Assembly: GCA_038184435.1 (NCBI GenBank) | Contig: CP116227.1 | Location: 1 to 64,000, forward strand | Length of the DNA: 64,000 bases | Origin: Nocardioides alkalitolerans | Lineage (GTDB): Bacteria > Actinomycetota > Actinomycetes > Propionibacteriales > Nocardioidaceae | Reading direction: 5' to 3' | Shown: piece by piece, positions 25,293-33,709 of the stretch | Position numbering within the stretch: position 1 is the stretch's first letter | Layout: the number at the start of each line of letters is the position of its first letter | Program-made: the position numbers and the translations under genes | The notes under the pieces: model-generated | Told to the model about the DNA's origin: nothing | The model's input: only the letters and a program-made list of their open reading frames with translations | Database searches by the model: none

Positions 25293-25820
25293 ATGAGCGA
25301 GCTCGGCACCAAGAACCTGGAGAAGCTGAAGGGGACCCATCTCGACCGGTCCGACCAGGAGGAGCTCCTGGCCACGCAGACGGAGTGCAGCTTCGTCTTC
25401 CTCGACGACGAGGGGTGGCCGCGGGGCGTCATCATGAGCTTCATCCACGACAAGGGCAGCATCTGGCTGACGGCCGTCGAGGGACGGGCGCACGTGAAGG
25501 GCGCCGAGCGCGACGAGCGCGTCAGCGTCATCGTGTCCAGCGCCGGCAGCGGTCTGCCCGGGCGTCGGATGGTCTCCATCAAGGGTCGCGTGAAGGTCCA
25601 CCGCGACCCCGAGGTGAAGGACTGGTTCCTCCACGAGTTCACCCACCGCATCCAGCCCGCCGACCCGCACTCGTGGCGCAAGCTCCTCGACAGTCCCAAC
25701 CGGGTCGTCTTCGAGGTCGTGCCCGACGGCAAGATCACCAGCCACGACCAGCGCAAGATCCCCGGCAACGGTCGTGGCATGGCCAAGGACGCCGACACCG
25801 GCCGCAAGGTCGGTCCGTGA
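25293..25820 (+). CDS. PPOX-class (split-barrel flavin/F420) protein
   Basis: 175 aa from the ATG at 25293; a GTG at 25263 would add ten residues. It has the pyridoxamine phosphate oxidase-like split barrel: LLATQTECSFVFLDDEGWPRG, IWLTAVEGRAHVKGAERDERVSVIVSS, GLPGRRMVSIKGRVKVHRD. The TAxxxRxKxxxL-like stretch resembles F420- or FMN-binding members. It may reduce or oxidise a small substrate with a deazaflavin or flavin; some members only bind cofactors. It is the first gene of a unit with the SDR at 25817 (GTGA overlap) and two NTF2-fold proteins. Confidence 0.75.
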   Translation: MSELGTKNLEKLKGTHLDRSDQEELLATQTECSFVFLDDEGWPRGVIMSFIHDKGSIWLTAVEGRAHVKGAERDERVSVIVSSAGSGLPGRRMVSIKGRVKVHRDPEVKDWFLHEFTHRIQPADPHSWRKLLDSPNRVVFEVVPDGKITSHDQRKIPGNGRGMAKDADTGRKVGP

Positions 25821-26590
25821 CCCGACGCCTCGAGGGCCGCGTCGCGGCCGTCGTCGGCGGTGGCTCCGGGATGGGACGTGCCGTCTCCCTGCGGCTCGCG
25901 CAGGAGGGCGCGCACGTGTACGTCGCGGACCTCGCGCCCGCCGCGGCCGAGGCCGTGGCGGGCGAGGCGCTTGCGGCGGGCGGGTCCGCGGTCGGCGTGG
26001 CGCTCGACGCCACGTCGACGCAGGAGCTGCGCGACTTCTACGCCCGGGTGGACGCCGAGCACGGGGTGCTCCACGTCCTCCACAACCAGGTCGGCATGCC
26101 CGGCGCGGGCGGGATCGACGTCAGCGGGGCGGACTTCGACCGGGCGATCGACGTGAACGTGCGGTCGGCCTTCTACGTCGCCTCGCTCGGCTACGAGCTC
26201 GTCCGGCGGGCCGAGCGCCGGGGGTCGATCACCATGACGGCGAGCACCGCCGCGCTGGTCGGCTCGCCCTTCAGTCCGCTCTACTCGCTGACCAAGGGGG
26301 CGCTGACGGCGTACACGCGCGCGCTCGCCCTCCACGGCGGCCCCGACGGCGTGCGCGTCAACTGCGTGTGTCCCGGCCCGGTCGACACCCCGATGCTTCC
26401 GACCTTCTTCGGTCGCGACCCCGGTGCGGACACGGCCGACCTGAAGGACGCCTTCATCAACCTCGTCCCGCTGCAGCGGGCCGCCACGCCGGCCGAGATC
26501 GCCGGCGTCGTGGCCTTCCTGGCGAGCGACGACGCCGGTTTCGTGACCGGCACGACCATTCCCGTCGACGGAGGACAGACAGCCCGATGA
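25817..26590 (+). CDS. SDR-family oxidoreductase
   Basis: 257 aa from a GTG overlapping the preceding TGA. The nucleotide motif is GGGSGMGRAV (about 13-22), the catalytic Ser in MTASTAALVG and Tyr-x3-Lys in YSLTKGAL. The usual NNAG motif reads HNQVG, which is atypical. The C-terminus DAGFVTGTTIPVDGGQTAR is standard. It would interconvert a hydroxyl and a ketone with NAD(P). It overlaps the next gene (ATGA at 26587). Confidence 0.82.
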   Translation: MTRRLEGRVAAVVGGGSGMGRAVSLRLAQEGAHVYVADLAPAAAEAVAGEALAAGGSAVGVALDATSTQELRDFYARVDAEHGVLHVLHNQVGMPGAGGIDVSGADFDRAIDVNVRSAFYVASLGYELVRRAERRGSITMTASTAALVGSPFSPLYSLTKGALTAYTRALALHGGPDGVRVNCVCPGPVDTPMLPTFFGRDPGADTADLKDAFINLVPLQRAATPAEIAGVVAFLASDDAGFVTGTTIPVDGGQTAR

Positions 26591-27048
26591 CCACCACTGC
26601 AGCACTCACGGCCGAGAACGCCGAGCTGGGCGCCCGCGCCGCCCGCACCTACTACGTCTACGCGCGAGCCGTCGACGAGGGCGACCTCGACGCGCTCCGC
26701 GCGATGGTCACCGACGACGTCCGCATCACGCGGGGCGACCACCCGACCGAGGACGGGGTCGAGGCGTTCCTCGACGTCTACCGCGCCCACAACGCGCAGC
26801 AGATCCCGGTGTGCAAGCACGTCGTCACGAACGTGCTGGCCGAGCGGGACGGGGACGAGGTCCTCACCCACGCGTACTTCACCGCCACGATGTTCGAGGC
26901 GGAGCGCACGCGGGTCATCACCGGTGTCTACGACGACGTCCACCGCGAGGTGGGTGGCGAGATGCTGCTCGCGCACAAGAGGATCACCGTGCAGCGCATC
27001 CAGGAGCTCCCGGCGGCCGCCGGTTCCTTCACCCACGTCGGGAAGTGA
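26587..27048 (+). CDS. SnoaL/NTF2-like protein
   Basis: 153 aa. NTF2-fold pattern: YYVYARAVDEGDLDALRAMV, DDVRITRGD, VEAFLDVYRAHNA, KHVVTNVLAERDGDEVLTHAYF, MLLAHKRITVQRI. The role is uncertain: this fold includes ketosteroid isomerase-like and dehydratase enzymes but also binding proteins, and no catalytic pair can be named. Translationally coupled to the SDR upstream, and followed nine bases later by another member of the same fold. Confidence 0.72.
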   Translation: MTTTAALTAENAELGARAARTYYVYARAVDEGDLDALRAMVTDDVRITRGDHPTEDGVEAFLDVYRAHNAQQIPVCKHVVTNVLAERDGDEVLTHAYFTATMFEAERTRVITGVYDDVHREVGGEMLLAHKRITVQRIQELPAAAGSFTHVGK

Positions 27049-27056
27049 GACACCAC

Positions 27057-27464
27057 ATGACGCACCGCGGAGACATCGAGGACGTCCTCAACCGCTACGC
27101 CCACGCCTACGACGACCGCGACGCCGAGGGGGTCGGCGCGACGTTCGCCGAGGACGGGCAGCTGTCGCTGCGCATCGGCGGTGGCGACCTCGTCGGTCCG
27201 TGGGTGGGCCGGGCCGCCGTCGTCGAGATGATGGCGGCCACCCTGGCGACCCAGGACGACCAGCGCCGCCACCTCGCCTCCACCTTCACGCTCGACGCCT
27301 GTGACGGCGGGACGGCGCGGGCGCGTTCCTACCTCACGCTCGTGGCGGTCGCCGGCGGCGAGCTGCGGGTGCTGACGACCGGCCGGTACGTCGACGAGCT
27401 CGTCGACGTCGACGGGGCGTGGCTCATCCGGAGCCGGCACATCGAGCTCGACCTGCCCTACTGA
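27057..27464 (+). CDS. SnoaL/NTF2-like protein
   Basis: 135 aa. The compact NTF2 fold shows DIEDVLNRYAHAYDDRDAEGVGATFAED-type opening (seen as DIEDVLNRYAHAYDDRD), DLVGPWVGRAAVVEMM, RRHLASTFTLD, and a C-terminal WLIRSRHIELDLPY. It pairs with the 26587 protein in the same unit, so the two may form a heteromer, but that is inference. Last gene before a new promoter at 27507. Confidence 0.72.
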   Translation: MTHRGDIEDVLNRYAHAYDDRDAEGVGATFAEDGQLSLRIGGGDLVGPWVGRAAVVEMMAATLATQDDQRRHLASTFTLDACDGGTARARSYLTLVAVAGGELRVLTTGRYVDELVDVDGAWLIRSRHIELDLPY

Positions 27465-27506
27465 GGGGCGGCGGGGGACCGGCCCGTGAGAAAACTAGGC
27501 GCATGA

Positions 27507-27535
27507 TTGTCAGGAAAGCGTTTCTGGTGTTAGCG
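27507..27535 (+). promoter_or_regulatory. Candidate promoter of the 27592-37235 gene run
   Basis: TTGTCA (27507-27512), a 17-base spacer and TTAGCG (27530-27535) lie 57 bases before the SDR start. The -35 is good and the -10 weak. The surrounding AT-rich patch (27489-27545) supports a promoter here. No operator repeat is evident. Confidence 0.45.
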
Positions 27536-27591
27536 TCATCACAACCCCTCCGGTGACCGACGCAGAGGGCCTGACGAGCGGAGGAGCAGCC

Positions 27592-28392
27592 ATGACGATC
27601 CAGGTCGCTCCCGACGCCCGGCGGGTCCCCGGCGCCGCCACCGGCGGTGCCGGTGTCGTCGTGACCGGGGCCGCCCGGGGCCTCGGCAAGGGCATCGCCG
27701 AGGTGCTCGCGGCCCACGGGTGGAACGTCGTCGGCGTCGACCTCGCGCCCAGCGTGGAGGAGACGATCGGGTCGCTCGGCGAGGGCCACGCGGCCGTCGT
27801 CGGCGACGTGTGCGACGCCACCGTCATCGAGCAGGCCGCGGTCCGCGCCGCCGAGCTCGGGGACGGGGTCGGCGCAGCGGTCTTCAACGCCGGCGTCACC
27901 GCCCCCGGCGACACGGTCGGCTACGACCTCGCGGCCTGGGACAAGGTGCTCGACGTCAACCTGCGCGGCGTCTTCGTCGGCGCCCAGACGGTGCGTCCGC
28001 ACCTCTCCGCCGGTGGCAGCATGGTCATGCTCAGCTCCATCTGCGCGTCCCAGGGCTTCGCCGCCCGCGCGTCGTACTGCGCCTCCAAGGCGGGCGTGGA
28101 CGGTCTCGTCCGCTCGCTGGCGCAGGAGTGGGGCGCGAGCGGCGTCCGCGTCAACGCGGTCGCCCCCGGCACGATCGAGACCGAGATGCAGCAGGCGATG
28201 CTCGCCAGCGGCCGGGCCTCGACCGCCGGCTACCTCGACCGCGTGCCGCTCGGCCGCATCGGTCGTCCCCACGAGATCGGGGAGGCCGTCGCCTACCTGG
28301 TCTCGCCCCACGCGAGCTACGTGTCGGGTGTCGTGCTGCCGGTCGACGGCGGCTGGGCCGGTGGGGGACTGCCGGCCGTCGCACCCTCCTGA
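27592..28392 (+). CDS. SDR-family oxidoreductase
   Basis: 266 aa from the ATG at 27592, with GGAGGAG upstream; a GTG at 27553 has none. The cofactor motif is TGAARGLGKGI (about 24-34), then Asp in GVDLAPS, FNAGVTAPGD, catalytic MLSSICASQG and Tyr-x3-Lys in YCASKAGVDG, and YVSGVVLPVDGGW. It resembles 3-ketoacyl reductase/3-hydroxyacyl dehydrogenase SDRs. First gene of a nine-gene co-directional run ending at 37235 that contains ligase, dehydrogenase, hydratase and lyase activities. Confidence 0.85.
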   Translation: MTIQVAPDARRVPGAATGGAGVVVTGAARGLGKGIAEVLAAHGWNVVGVDLAPSVEETIGSLGEGHAAVVGDVCDATVIEQAAVRAAELGDGVGAAVFNAGVTAPGDTVGYDLAAWDKVLDVNLRGVFVGAQTVRPHLSAGGSMVMLSSICASQGFAARASYCASKAGVDGLVRSLAQEWGASGVRVNAVAPGTIETEMQQAMLASGRASTAGYLDRVPLGRIGRPHEIGEAVAYLVSPHASYVSGVVLPVDGGWAGGGLPAVAPS

Positions 28393-28424
28393 AATCCCCG
28401 CGACCCGAAAAGAGGAACCCACCC

Positions 28425-29480
28425 ATGGTCCAGGTCGGTCTGCTCCTGAGCGACGTGCCGAAGTCCGTGACGCCCGCGCAGCAGTTCAAGGACGTGCTGC
28501 GCATCGTCGAGGCGGCGCAGAACAACGGGTTCACCTACATCGCGATCGGCCAGCACTTCCTCTACGGCGAGCTGCGCTGGCTGCAGCCGGTGCCGCTCCT
28601 GGCGCGCCTGGCCGCGGAGGTCGACCCGCACGTCAAGCTGGTCACCCAGATCATGATCGCGCCGCTCTACCACCCGGTGATGCTGGCCGAGGAGATCGCG
28701 ACGCTCGACGTCGTGACGGAGGGTCGTCTCGTCTTCGGTGCGGGCCTGGGCTACCGCCCCGAGGAGTTCGACTACCTCGACATCCCCTACAAGCAGCGGG
28801 CCGGTCGGTTCGACGAGTCCCTGCAGCTGATGAAGCGCCTGTGGACCGAGGACTCGGTCACCCACCACGGCAAGTACTTCCAGCTGGAGGACGTGAACCC
28901 GCACCTGCGCCCGGTGCAGGACCCGCACCCCCCGATCTGGATCGGCGCCCACGCGATCCCCGGTGTCGAGCGCTGCGCCAAGTACGGCGACGCCTACGCC
29001 TGCCCGCCCGAGACGCCCATGCACGAGATCGCCGAGCGCCACGCGATCGTGCGGGACGGCTTCGCCGCGCGCGGCAAGACCTTCGGCCCGCAGCCGCTGC
29101 GCCGCAACTGCCTCGTCGCCGACTCCCGCGAGGAGGCGATCGTCGAGTTCGCCCGCGTCGCGCAGGGGCGCTACCTGACCTACGCCAACAAGGGCCTCGA
29201 CGTCATGAAGGACAAGGACCTCGAGAACGAGTTCGCCAAGGCGGTCTCGGGCCACGCCGTCATCGGCACGCCGGACGACGTGGTCGCCCAGCTCACCGAC
29301 TACGTGACGAAGCTCCCCGTCGACCCGCTGCTGCTGCGCCCGCAGTGGCCGACCATGGACGGCGACGAGACCATCGCGGCGATCGACCGCCTCGGCAAGG
29401 ACGTCGTGCCGGCCATGCTCGAGCTCGAGGGGCGCACCACCATCGACGAGGCCGCGTTCGCGGTCCCCGGCCAGGGCTGA
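28425..29480 (+). CDS. LLM-class flavin-dependent oxidoreductase
   Basis: 351 aa, ATG at 28425. It is a close paralogue of the protein at 14568-15596: both share IGQHFLYGELRWLQP-like, APLYHPVMLAEEIATLD-like and DPHPPIWIGA segments. TIM-barrel luciferase family using FMN or F420 for oxygenation or hydride transfer. It lies between an SDR and an acyl-CoA ligase, which would fit oxidation of a ring ketone or aldehyde before CoA activation, though the reaction cannot be read from sequence. Confidence 0.87.
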   Translation: MVQVGLLLSDVPKSVTPAQQFKDVLRIVEAAQNNGFTYIAIGQHFLYGELRWLQPVPLLARLAAEVDPHVKLVTQIMIAPLYHPVMLAEEIATLDVVTEGRLVFGAGLGYRPEEFDYLDIPYKQRAGRFDESLQLMKRLWTEDSVTHHGKYFQLEDVNPHLRPVQDPHPPIWIGAHAIPGVERCAKYGDAYACPPETPMHEIAERHAIVRDGFAARGKTFGPQPLRRNCLVADSREEAIVEFARVAQGRYLTYANKGLDVMKDKDLENEFAKAVSGHAVIGTPDDVVAQLTDYVTKLPVDPLLLRPQWPTMDGDETIAAIDRLGKDVVPAMLELEGRTTIDEAAFAVPGQG

Positions 29481-29493
29481 GGTCACGGCGACG

Positions 29494-31134
29494 ATGGCGA
29501 TGCAGTACTACGAGGGCCTGGTCCCGAACTTCTCCGACCCCGAGACGTGGACCCTGGGGCACGTGCTGCGGCACCACGCGGCCGAGCGTCCCGACGCGGT
29601 GTGCCTCGACACACCCGAGGAGGGCCTCACCTGGACCTACGCCGAGGCGGTCGACGCGTGCGAGCGCATCGCGAGCGGCTTCCACGCCGCGGGTGCCGCG
29701 GCCGGGGACCGGGTCGTGCTCATGGCGGCCAACTCGTCGCGGTTCGTCCGCACCTGGTGGGCCACGGCGCTCGGCGCGCTCGTCGAGGTGCCCATCAACA
29801 CCAACTACGAGGGCGAGTTCCTGCGCCACCAGCTCGACGTGGCCCAGGCGCGGTTCGCCGTCGTCGACGACCACATGGTGGAGCGCTGGATCGCCGTCGG
29901 CGAGGCGGCCCGCGGCATCGAGAAATTCTGGGTGCTCGACACGGGTGCCGGCCGCGACAAGGCCGTCGAGCTGCTCCGCGAGAACGGCTGGCAGGCCGAC
30001 GCGTGGGAGGAGCTGGAGGCGGCCGACAAGCGCGAGCTGCCCGTCGCCCGCGCCCAGGACCTGGGCGCCATCTTCTACACGTCCGGCACCACAGGCCCCT
30101 CCAAGGGCGTCGCGATGCCGCACAGCCAGCTCTACTTCTTCGCGCAGATCGTGGTGACGCTCACCCGGCTGACGCACGAGGACACCTACCTCACGACGAC
30201 GCCGCTGTTCCACGGCAACGCCACCTTCATGGCGGTCTACCCGGTGATCGTCGCCGGCGGCCGGGCGGTGGTGCGCTCGAAGTTCAGCGCCAGCCGGTGG
30301 ATCGACCACGTGCGCGACTCGCGGGTGACCGTGACCAACCTCGTCGGCGTGATGATGGACTTCGCGTGGAAGCAGCCGCCCCGCGACGACGACGCCGACA
30401 ACGTGCTCCGCGCCGTCTACGCCGCCCCGACGGCGAGCACGATCGCCGACGCCTTCAAGGAGCGGTTCGGGATCGAGGCCCTGGTCGACGCCTTCGGGCT
30501 CACGGAGACGTGCGCGCCGATCATGTCGCCGTACGGCGTGGAGCGCCCCCCGGGCGCGGCCGGCCTGCAGAACAAGGAGTGGTTCGACGTGCGCCTCGTC
30601 GACCCCGAGACCGACCGCGAGGTGGCGGTCGGCGAGGTCGGCGAGCTGGTGGTGCGCCCGGTGCAGCCGTGGACGTGCAGCAACGGCTACTACGGGATGC
30701 CCGAGAAGACCCTCGAGGCCTGGCGCAACCTGTGGTTCCACACCGGTGACGCGTTGAAGAAGGACGAGGACGGCTGGTTCTACTTCATCGACCGCTACAA
30801 GGACGCGCTGCGCCGTCGCGGCGAGAACATCAGCTCCTACGAGGTCGAGCAGGCCGTGCTCGGGCACCCTGCGGTCGTCGAGTGCGCCGTCATCGGCGTG
30901 CCCGCCGACCAGGAGGCGGGCGAGGACGAGGTGCTCGCCGTCGTCGTGGCCACCGAGCCCGTCGAGGCCGCCGAGATCCTCGCCTGGTGCCGCGGCAAGA
31001 TCCCGGCCTTCGCGATCCCGCGGTACGTGCGGGTCGTCGACGCGCTGCCCAAGACCCCGTCGGAGAAGGTCCGCAAGGCCGCGCTCCGCGCCGACGGCAT
31101 CACGTCGGACACCTACGACAGCACCGCCGTCTGA
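29494..31134 (+). CDS. Acyl-CoA synthetase (AMP-forming)
   Basis: 546 aa; starts at ATG 29494 or 29500. The P-loop YTSGTTGPSKG is near residue 194, DAFGLTETCAP follows, then FHTGDALKKDEDGWFYFIDR, RRRGENISSYEVE and the C-terminal LPKTPSEKVRKAAL with the catalytic Lys. It forms an acyl-CoA via acyl-AMP. The pattern is close to crotonobetaine/carnitine-CoA ligase-like FadDs common in steroid and terpenoid clusters. The acyl-CoA dehydrogenase gene follows 16 bases later, giving a direct activation-then-desaturation order. Confidence 0.9.
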   Translation: MAMQYYEGLVPNFSDPETWTLGHVLRHHAAERPDAVCLDTPEEGLTWTYAEAVDACERIASGFHAAGAAAGDRVVLMAANSSRFVRTWWATALGALVEVPINTNYEGEFLRHQLDVAQARFAVVDDHMVERWIAVGEAARGIEKFWVLDTGAGRDKAVELLRENGWQADAWEELEAADKRELPVARAQDLGAIFYTSGTTGPSKGVAMPHSQLYFFAQIVVTLTRLTHEDTYLTTTPLFHGNATFMAVYPVIVAGGRAVVRSKFSASRWIDHVRDSRVTVTNLVGVMMDFAWKQPPRDDDADNVLRAVYAAPTASTIADAFKERFGIEALVDAFGLTETCAPIMSPYGVERPPGAAGLQNKEWFDVRLVDPETDREVAVGEVGELVVRPVQPWTCSNGYYGMPEKTLEAWRNLWFHTGDALKKDEDGWFYFIDRYKDALRRRGENISSYEVEQAVLGHPAVVECAVIGVPADQEAGEDEVLAVVVATEPVEAAEILAWCRGKIPAFAIPRYVRVVDALPKTPSEKVRKAALRADGITSDTYDSTAV

Positions 31135-31150
31135 GCGGGGGAGGACCGAG

Positions 31151-32317
31151 ATGGACTACACGACCGATCCCGTCCACGAGGACATCCGCAAGGGCATCCG
31201 CGCGATCTGCGAGCGGTTCCCCGACGAGTACTGGGCGGAGCGCGACGAGAAGCACGAGTTCCCCTGGGACTTCTACAACGCCGTCGTCGAGGGCGGCTGG
31301 CTCGGCCTGACGATCCCGGAGGAGTACGGCGGCGGCGGGCTCGGCGTCACCGAGGCGTCCATCGTCGAGCGCGAGATCTCCGCGTCGGGCGCCGGCATGG
31401 GCGGCTGCTCCGCGGTGCACATCGGCATCTTCGGCTTCGAGCCGATCGTCCACCACGCCAGCGAGGAGCTGAAGCAGAAGTACCTCCCGCGCGTGGCGAC
31501 CGGCGAGATGCAGATCTCCTTCGCCGTGACGGAGCCGGACGCCGGCACCGACACCACCGCCATCAAGACCTTCGCCAAGAAGGTCGACGGCGGCTGGTCG
31601 ATCTCCGGCAAGAAGGTGTGGATCTCCAACGCGCAGCAGGCCGAGCGCATGATCCTCCTGGCGCGCACCACGCCCCTCGACCAGAGCGCCAAGAAGACCG
31701 ACGGCCTCACCGTGTTCTTCGCGCCGATGGACCGCGAGAAGATCACGATCCGCAAGATCCCCAAGATGGGGCGCAACTCGGTCGACAGCAACGAGCTGTT
31801 CATCGACGACCTGTTCGTGCCCGACGAGGACGTGGTGGGCGAGGTCGGCAAGGGCTTCAAGGTCATCCTGACCGGCCTCAACGCCGAGCGCGTCGTCGCG
31901 GCCAACGCGATGCTCGGCCTCGGCGAGGCCGCGCTGCGTCGCGGCACCCGCTACGCCAAGGAGCGGGTGGTCTTCGGTCGGCCCATCGGCCAGAACCAGG
32001 GCCTGGCCTTCCAGCTGGCCGAGGCGAAGATCCGGCTCGAGGCCGCCGACGCGGTGCTGCAGAAGGCGACCTGGATGGTCGACCAGCAGCTGCCGTGCGG
32101 CGCCGAGGCCAACTACGCCAAGTGGCTCTGCGCGGAGGCCGGCTTCTACTCGGCCGACGTCGCGCTGCAGGTGCACGGCGGCTTCGGGTTCAGCAAGGAG
32201 TACCACGTCGAGCGCTACTTCCGGGAGGCCCGCCTCATGCGGATCGCCCCGATCAGCCAGGAGATGGTGCTCAACTACGTCGCCGAGCACGTGCTCGGCC
32301 TCCCGCGCAGCTACTGA
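31151..32317 (+). CDS. Acyl-CoA dehydrogenase
   Basis: 388 aa, GGAGGA before the ATG. FAD/substrate motifs FAVTEPDAGTDTTAIKT (about 124-140) and WISNAQQAERM, and QVHGGFGFSKEYHVERYFRE near the C-terminus. At the short/medium-chain catalytic Glu position it has Pro (APISQEM), whereas Glu246 in GLNAERVVAA matches the isovaleryl/long-chain type base. It desaturates an acyl-CoA, passing electrons to ETF. The C-terminus LGLPRSY is shared with the dehydrogenase at 52075. The CitE-like gene starts ten bases downstream. Confidence 0.92.
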   Translation: MDYTTDPVHEDIRKGIRAICERFPDEYWAERDEKHEFPWDFYNAVVEGGWLGLTIPEEYGGGGLGVTEASIVEREISASGAGMGGCSAVHIGIFGFEPIVHHASEELKQKYLPRVATGEMQISFAVTEPDAGTDTTAIKTFAKKVDGGWSISGKKVWISNAQQAERMILLARTTPLDQSAKKTDGLTVFFAPMDREKITIRKIPKMGRNSVDSNELFIDDLFVPDEDVVGEVGKGFKVILTGLNAERVVAANAMLGLGEAALRRGTRYAKERVVFGRPIGQNQGLAFQLAEAKIRLEAADAVLQKATWMVDQQLPCGAEANYAKWLCAEAGFYSADVALQVHGGFGFSKEYHVERYFREARLMRIAPISQEMVLNYVAEHVLGLPRSY

Positions 32318-32327
32318 GGGCGGGCCG

Positions 32328-33233
32328 ATGAAGCCGTACCGCTCCATCCTCTTCGTGCCGGGCCACCGGCCAGCCTGGGTCGACAAGGCCGTCGCGGCGG
32401 GCGCCGACTGCGTCGTGCTCGACCTCGAGGACTCCGTGCCGGCCGACAGCAAGGTCGAGGCGCGGGCGACCGTCGCCGAGTCCATCGCCCGCGTGCGGGC
32501 GACGAACCCGGACGTGGGCCTGCTCGTGCGGGTGAACCCGCTCGCCACGCGGCTCACGGGCGGCGACCTCGAGGCGGTCGTCGTGCCCGGGCTCGACGGG
32601 ATCTTCGCGCCGAAGATCGAGAAGGCCACCGACGTGCTCCAGTACGACGCGTTGCTCGACCACTTCGAGGAGCGCAACGGCGTCACGGGGCTGGAGTACA
32701 TCGTGCCCGTCGAGACCGTGCAGGCGATCCAGAACTGTCGCGAGGTCGCCCTGGCCTCGCCCCGCGTCGGCGCCATGATCGGCCCCAGCGCGGAGCACGC
32801 CGACATCGCGCGGGCGGTGGGCTACGAGTGGACGCCGGAGGGCCTCGAGACGCTCTACCTGCGCAGCCGGGTGCTGCTGGCCTGCCGCGAGGCGGGCATC
32901 CACGCCCTCACGGGGCTGTGGGAGGACCTCGAGAACCTCGAGGGCCTGCGGCAGTTCGCGCTCCGCGGCCGGCAGCTCGGCTTCCGCGGCATGATCGCGA
33001 TCCACCCGAAGCACGTGGAGACCGTCAACGACGTCTTCACGCCGTCCGCCGAGGACGTCGCGTTCTACGAGGGCATGGTCGCGGCGTACGAGTCCGCGGC
33101 GGCGGAGGGCACGGGCGCGCTGCGCTACCGGGGCCTCCACATCGACAAGGCGCACTACGACAAGGCGGTCGAGTGGCTCGACCGCGCAGCCGCCACGACC
33201 CGGTCCCGGGCCGCGGCAGAGGGAGGGGCATGA
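32328..33233 (+). CDS. CitE-like HpcH/HpaI-family acyl-CoA lyase
   Basis: 301 aa, TIM barrel of the CitE/malyl-CoA lyase group. RSILFVPGHRP, LDLEDSVPADSK, Arg68 in VRVNP, Glu129 in VPVETVQA and Asp159 in EHADIARAVG correspond to the substrate-binding Arg and the two metal ligands of the family. C-terminal FRGMIAIHPKHVETVN is conserved. Members cleave or form C-C bonds of 3-hydroxyacyl-CoAs (malyl-, methylmalyl-, citramalyl-CoA). It overlaps the MaoC hydratase gene by four bases. Hydration followed by retro-aldol cleavage is the obvious joint role, but the physiological CoA ester is unknown. Confidence 0.85.
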   Translation: MKPYRSILFVPGHRPAWVDKAVAAGADCVVLDLEDSVPADSKVEARATVAESIARVRATNPDVGLLVRVNPLATRLTGGDLEAVVVPGLDGIFAPKIEKATDVLQYDALLDHFEERNGVTGLEYIVPVETVQAIQNCREVALASPRVGAMIGPSAEHADIARAVGYEWTPEGLETLYLRSRVLLACREAGIHALTGLWEDLENLEGLRQFALRGRQLGFRGMIAIHPKHVETVNDVFTPSAEDVAFYEGMVAAYESAAAEGTGALRYRGLHIDKAHYDKAVEWLDRAAATTRSRAAAEGGA

Positions 33234-33709
33234 CCATGCGCGGACTGTGGTTCGAGGAGTTCGAGGTCGGTGCGCACTACAAGCACGCGATGACGCGCAC
33301 CATCACCGAGATGGACAACGTCATGTTCACCTCGCTCACCATGAACATGGCGCCGATCCACCTCGACGCCGAGTACTGCAAGGGCACGATCCACGGCCAG
33401 CGGGTGCTCAACTCGCTCTTCACGGTCGCGCTGATCGGCGCCTTCCACGTGCCCGAGCTGACGATGGGCACGACCCTGGGGAACCTGGGCTACGACAAGA
33501 TCACGTTCCCGAACCCCGTCTTCCACGGGGACACCCTGCGCGCGGAGACGACCATCGTCGACAAGCGCGAGTCCAAGACCCGTGACGACTCCGGGATCGT
33601 GTGGTTCGAGCACCTGGGGCTCAACCAGCGCGACGAGGTCGTCGTCGAGATGACCCGGGTAGGCCTCATGATGCGCCGCCCGGCCGACCACGAGGGAGCA
33701 GCCCGATGA
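33230..33709 (+). CDS. MaoC-like hydratase (single hotdog)
   Basis: 159 aa, ATG overlapping the lyase stop; a second ATG lies at 33236. The hydratase motif is NMAPIHLDAEYC with His44; the Asp expected five residues earlier is Asn39, as I recall for MaoC proteins paired with CitE-like lyases. GNLGYDKITFPNPVFHGDTL is the second conserved block. It would hydrate a 2-enoyl-CoA (mesaconyl-CoA-type or a larger homologue) to the R-3-hydroxyacyl-CoA. One hotdog domain implies a homodimer. Coupled to the lyase upstream and to the aldehyde dehydrogenase at 33706. Confidence 0.85.
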   Translation: MTMRGLWFEEFEVGAHYKHAMTRTITEMDNVMFTSLTMNMAPIHLDAEYCKGTIHGQRVLNSLFTVALIGAFHVPELTMGTTLGNLGYDKITFPNPVFHGDTLRAETTIVDKRESKTRDDSGIVWFEHLGLNQRDEVVVEMTRVGLMMRRPADHEGAAR

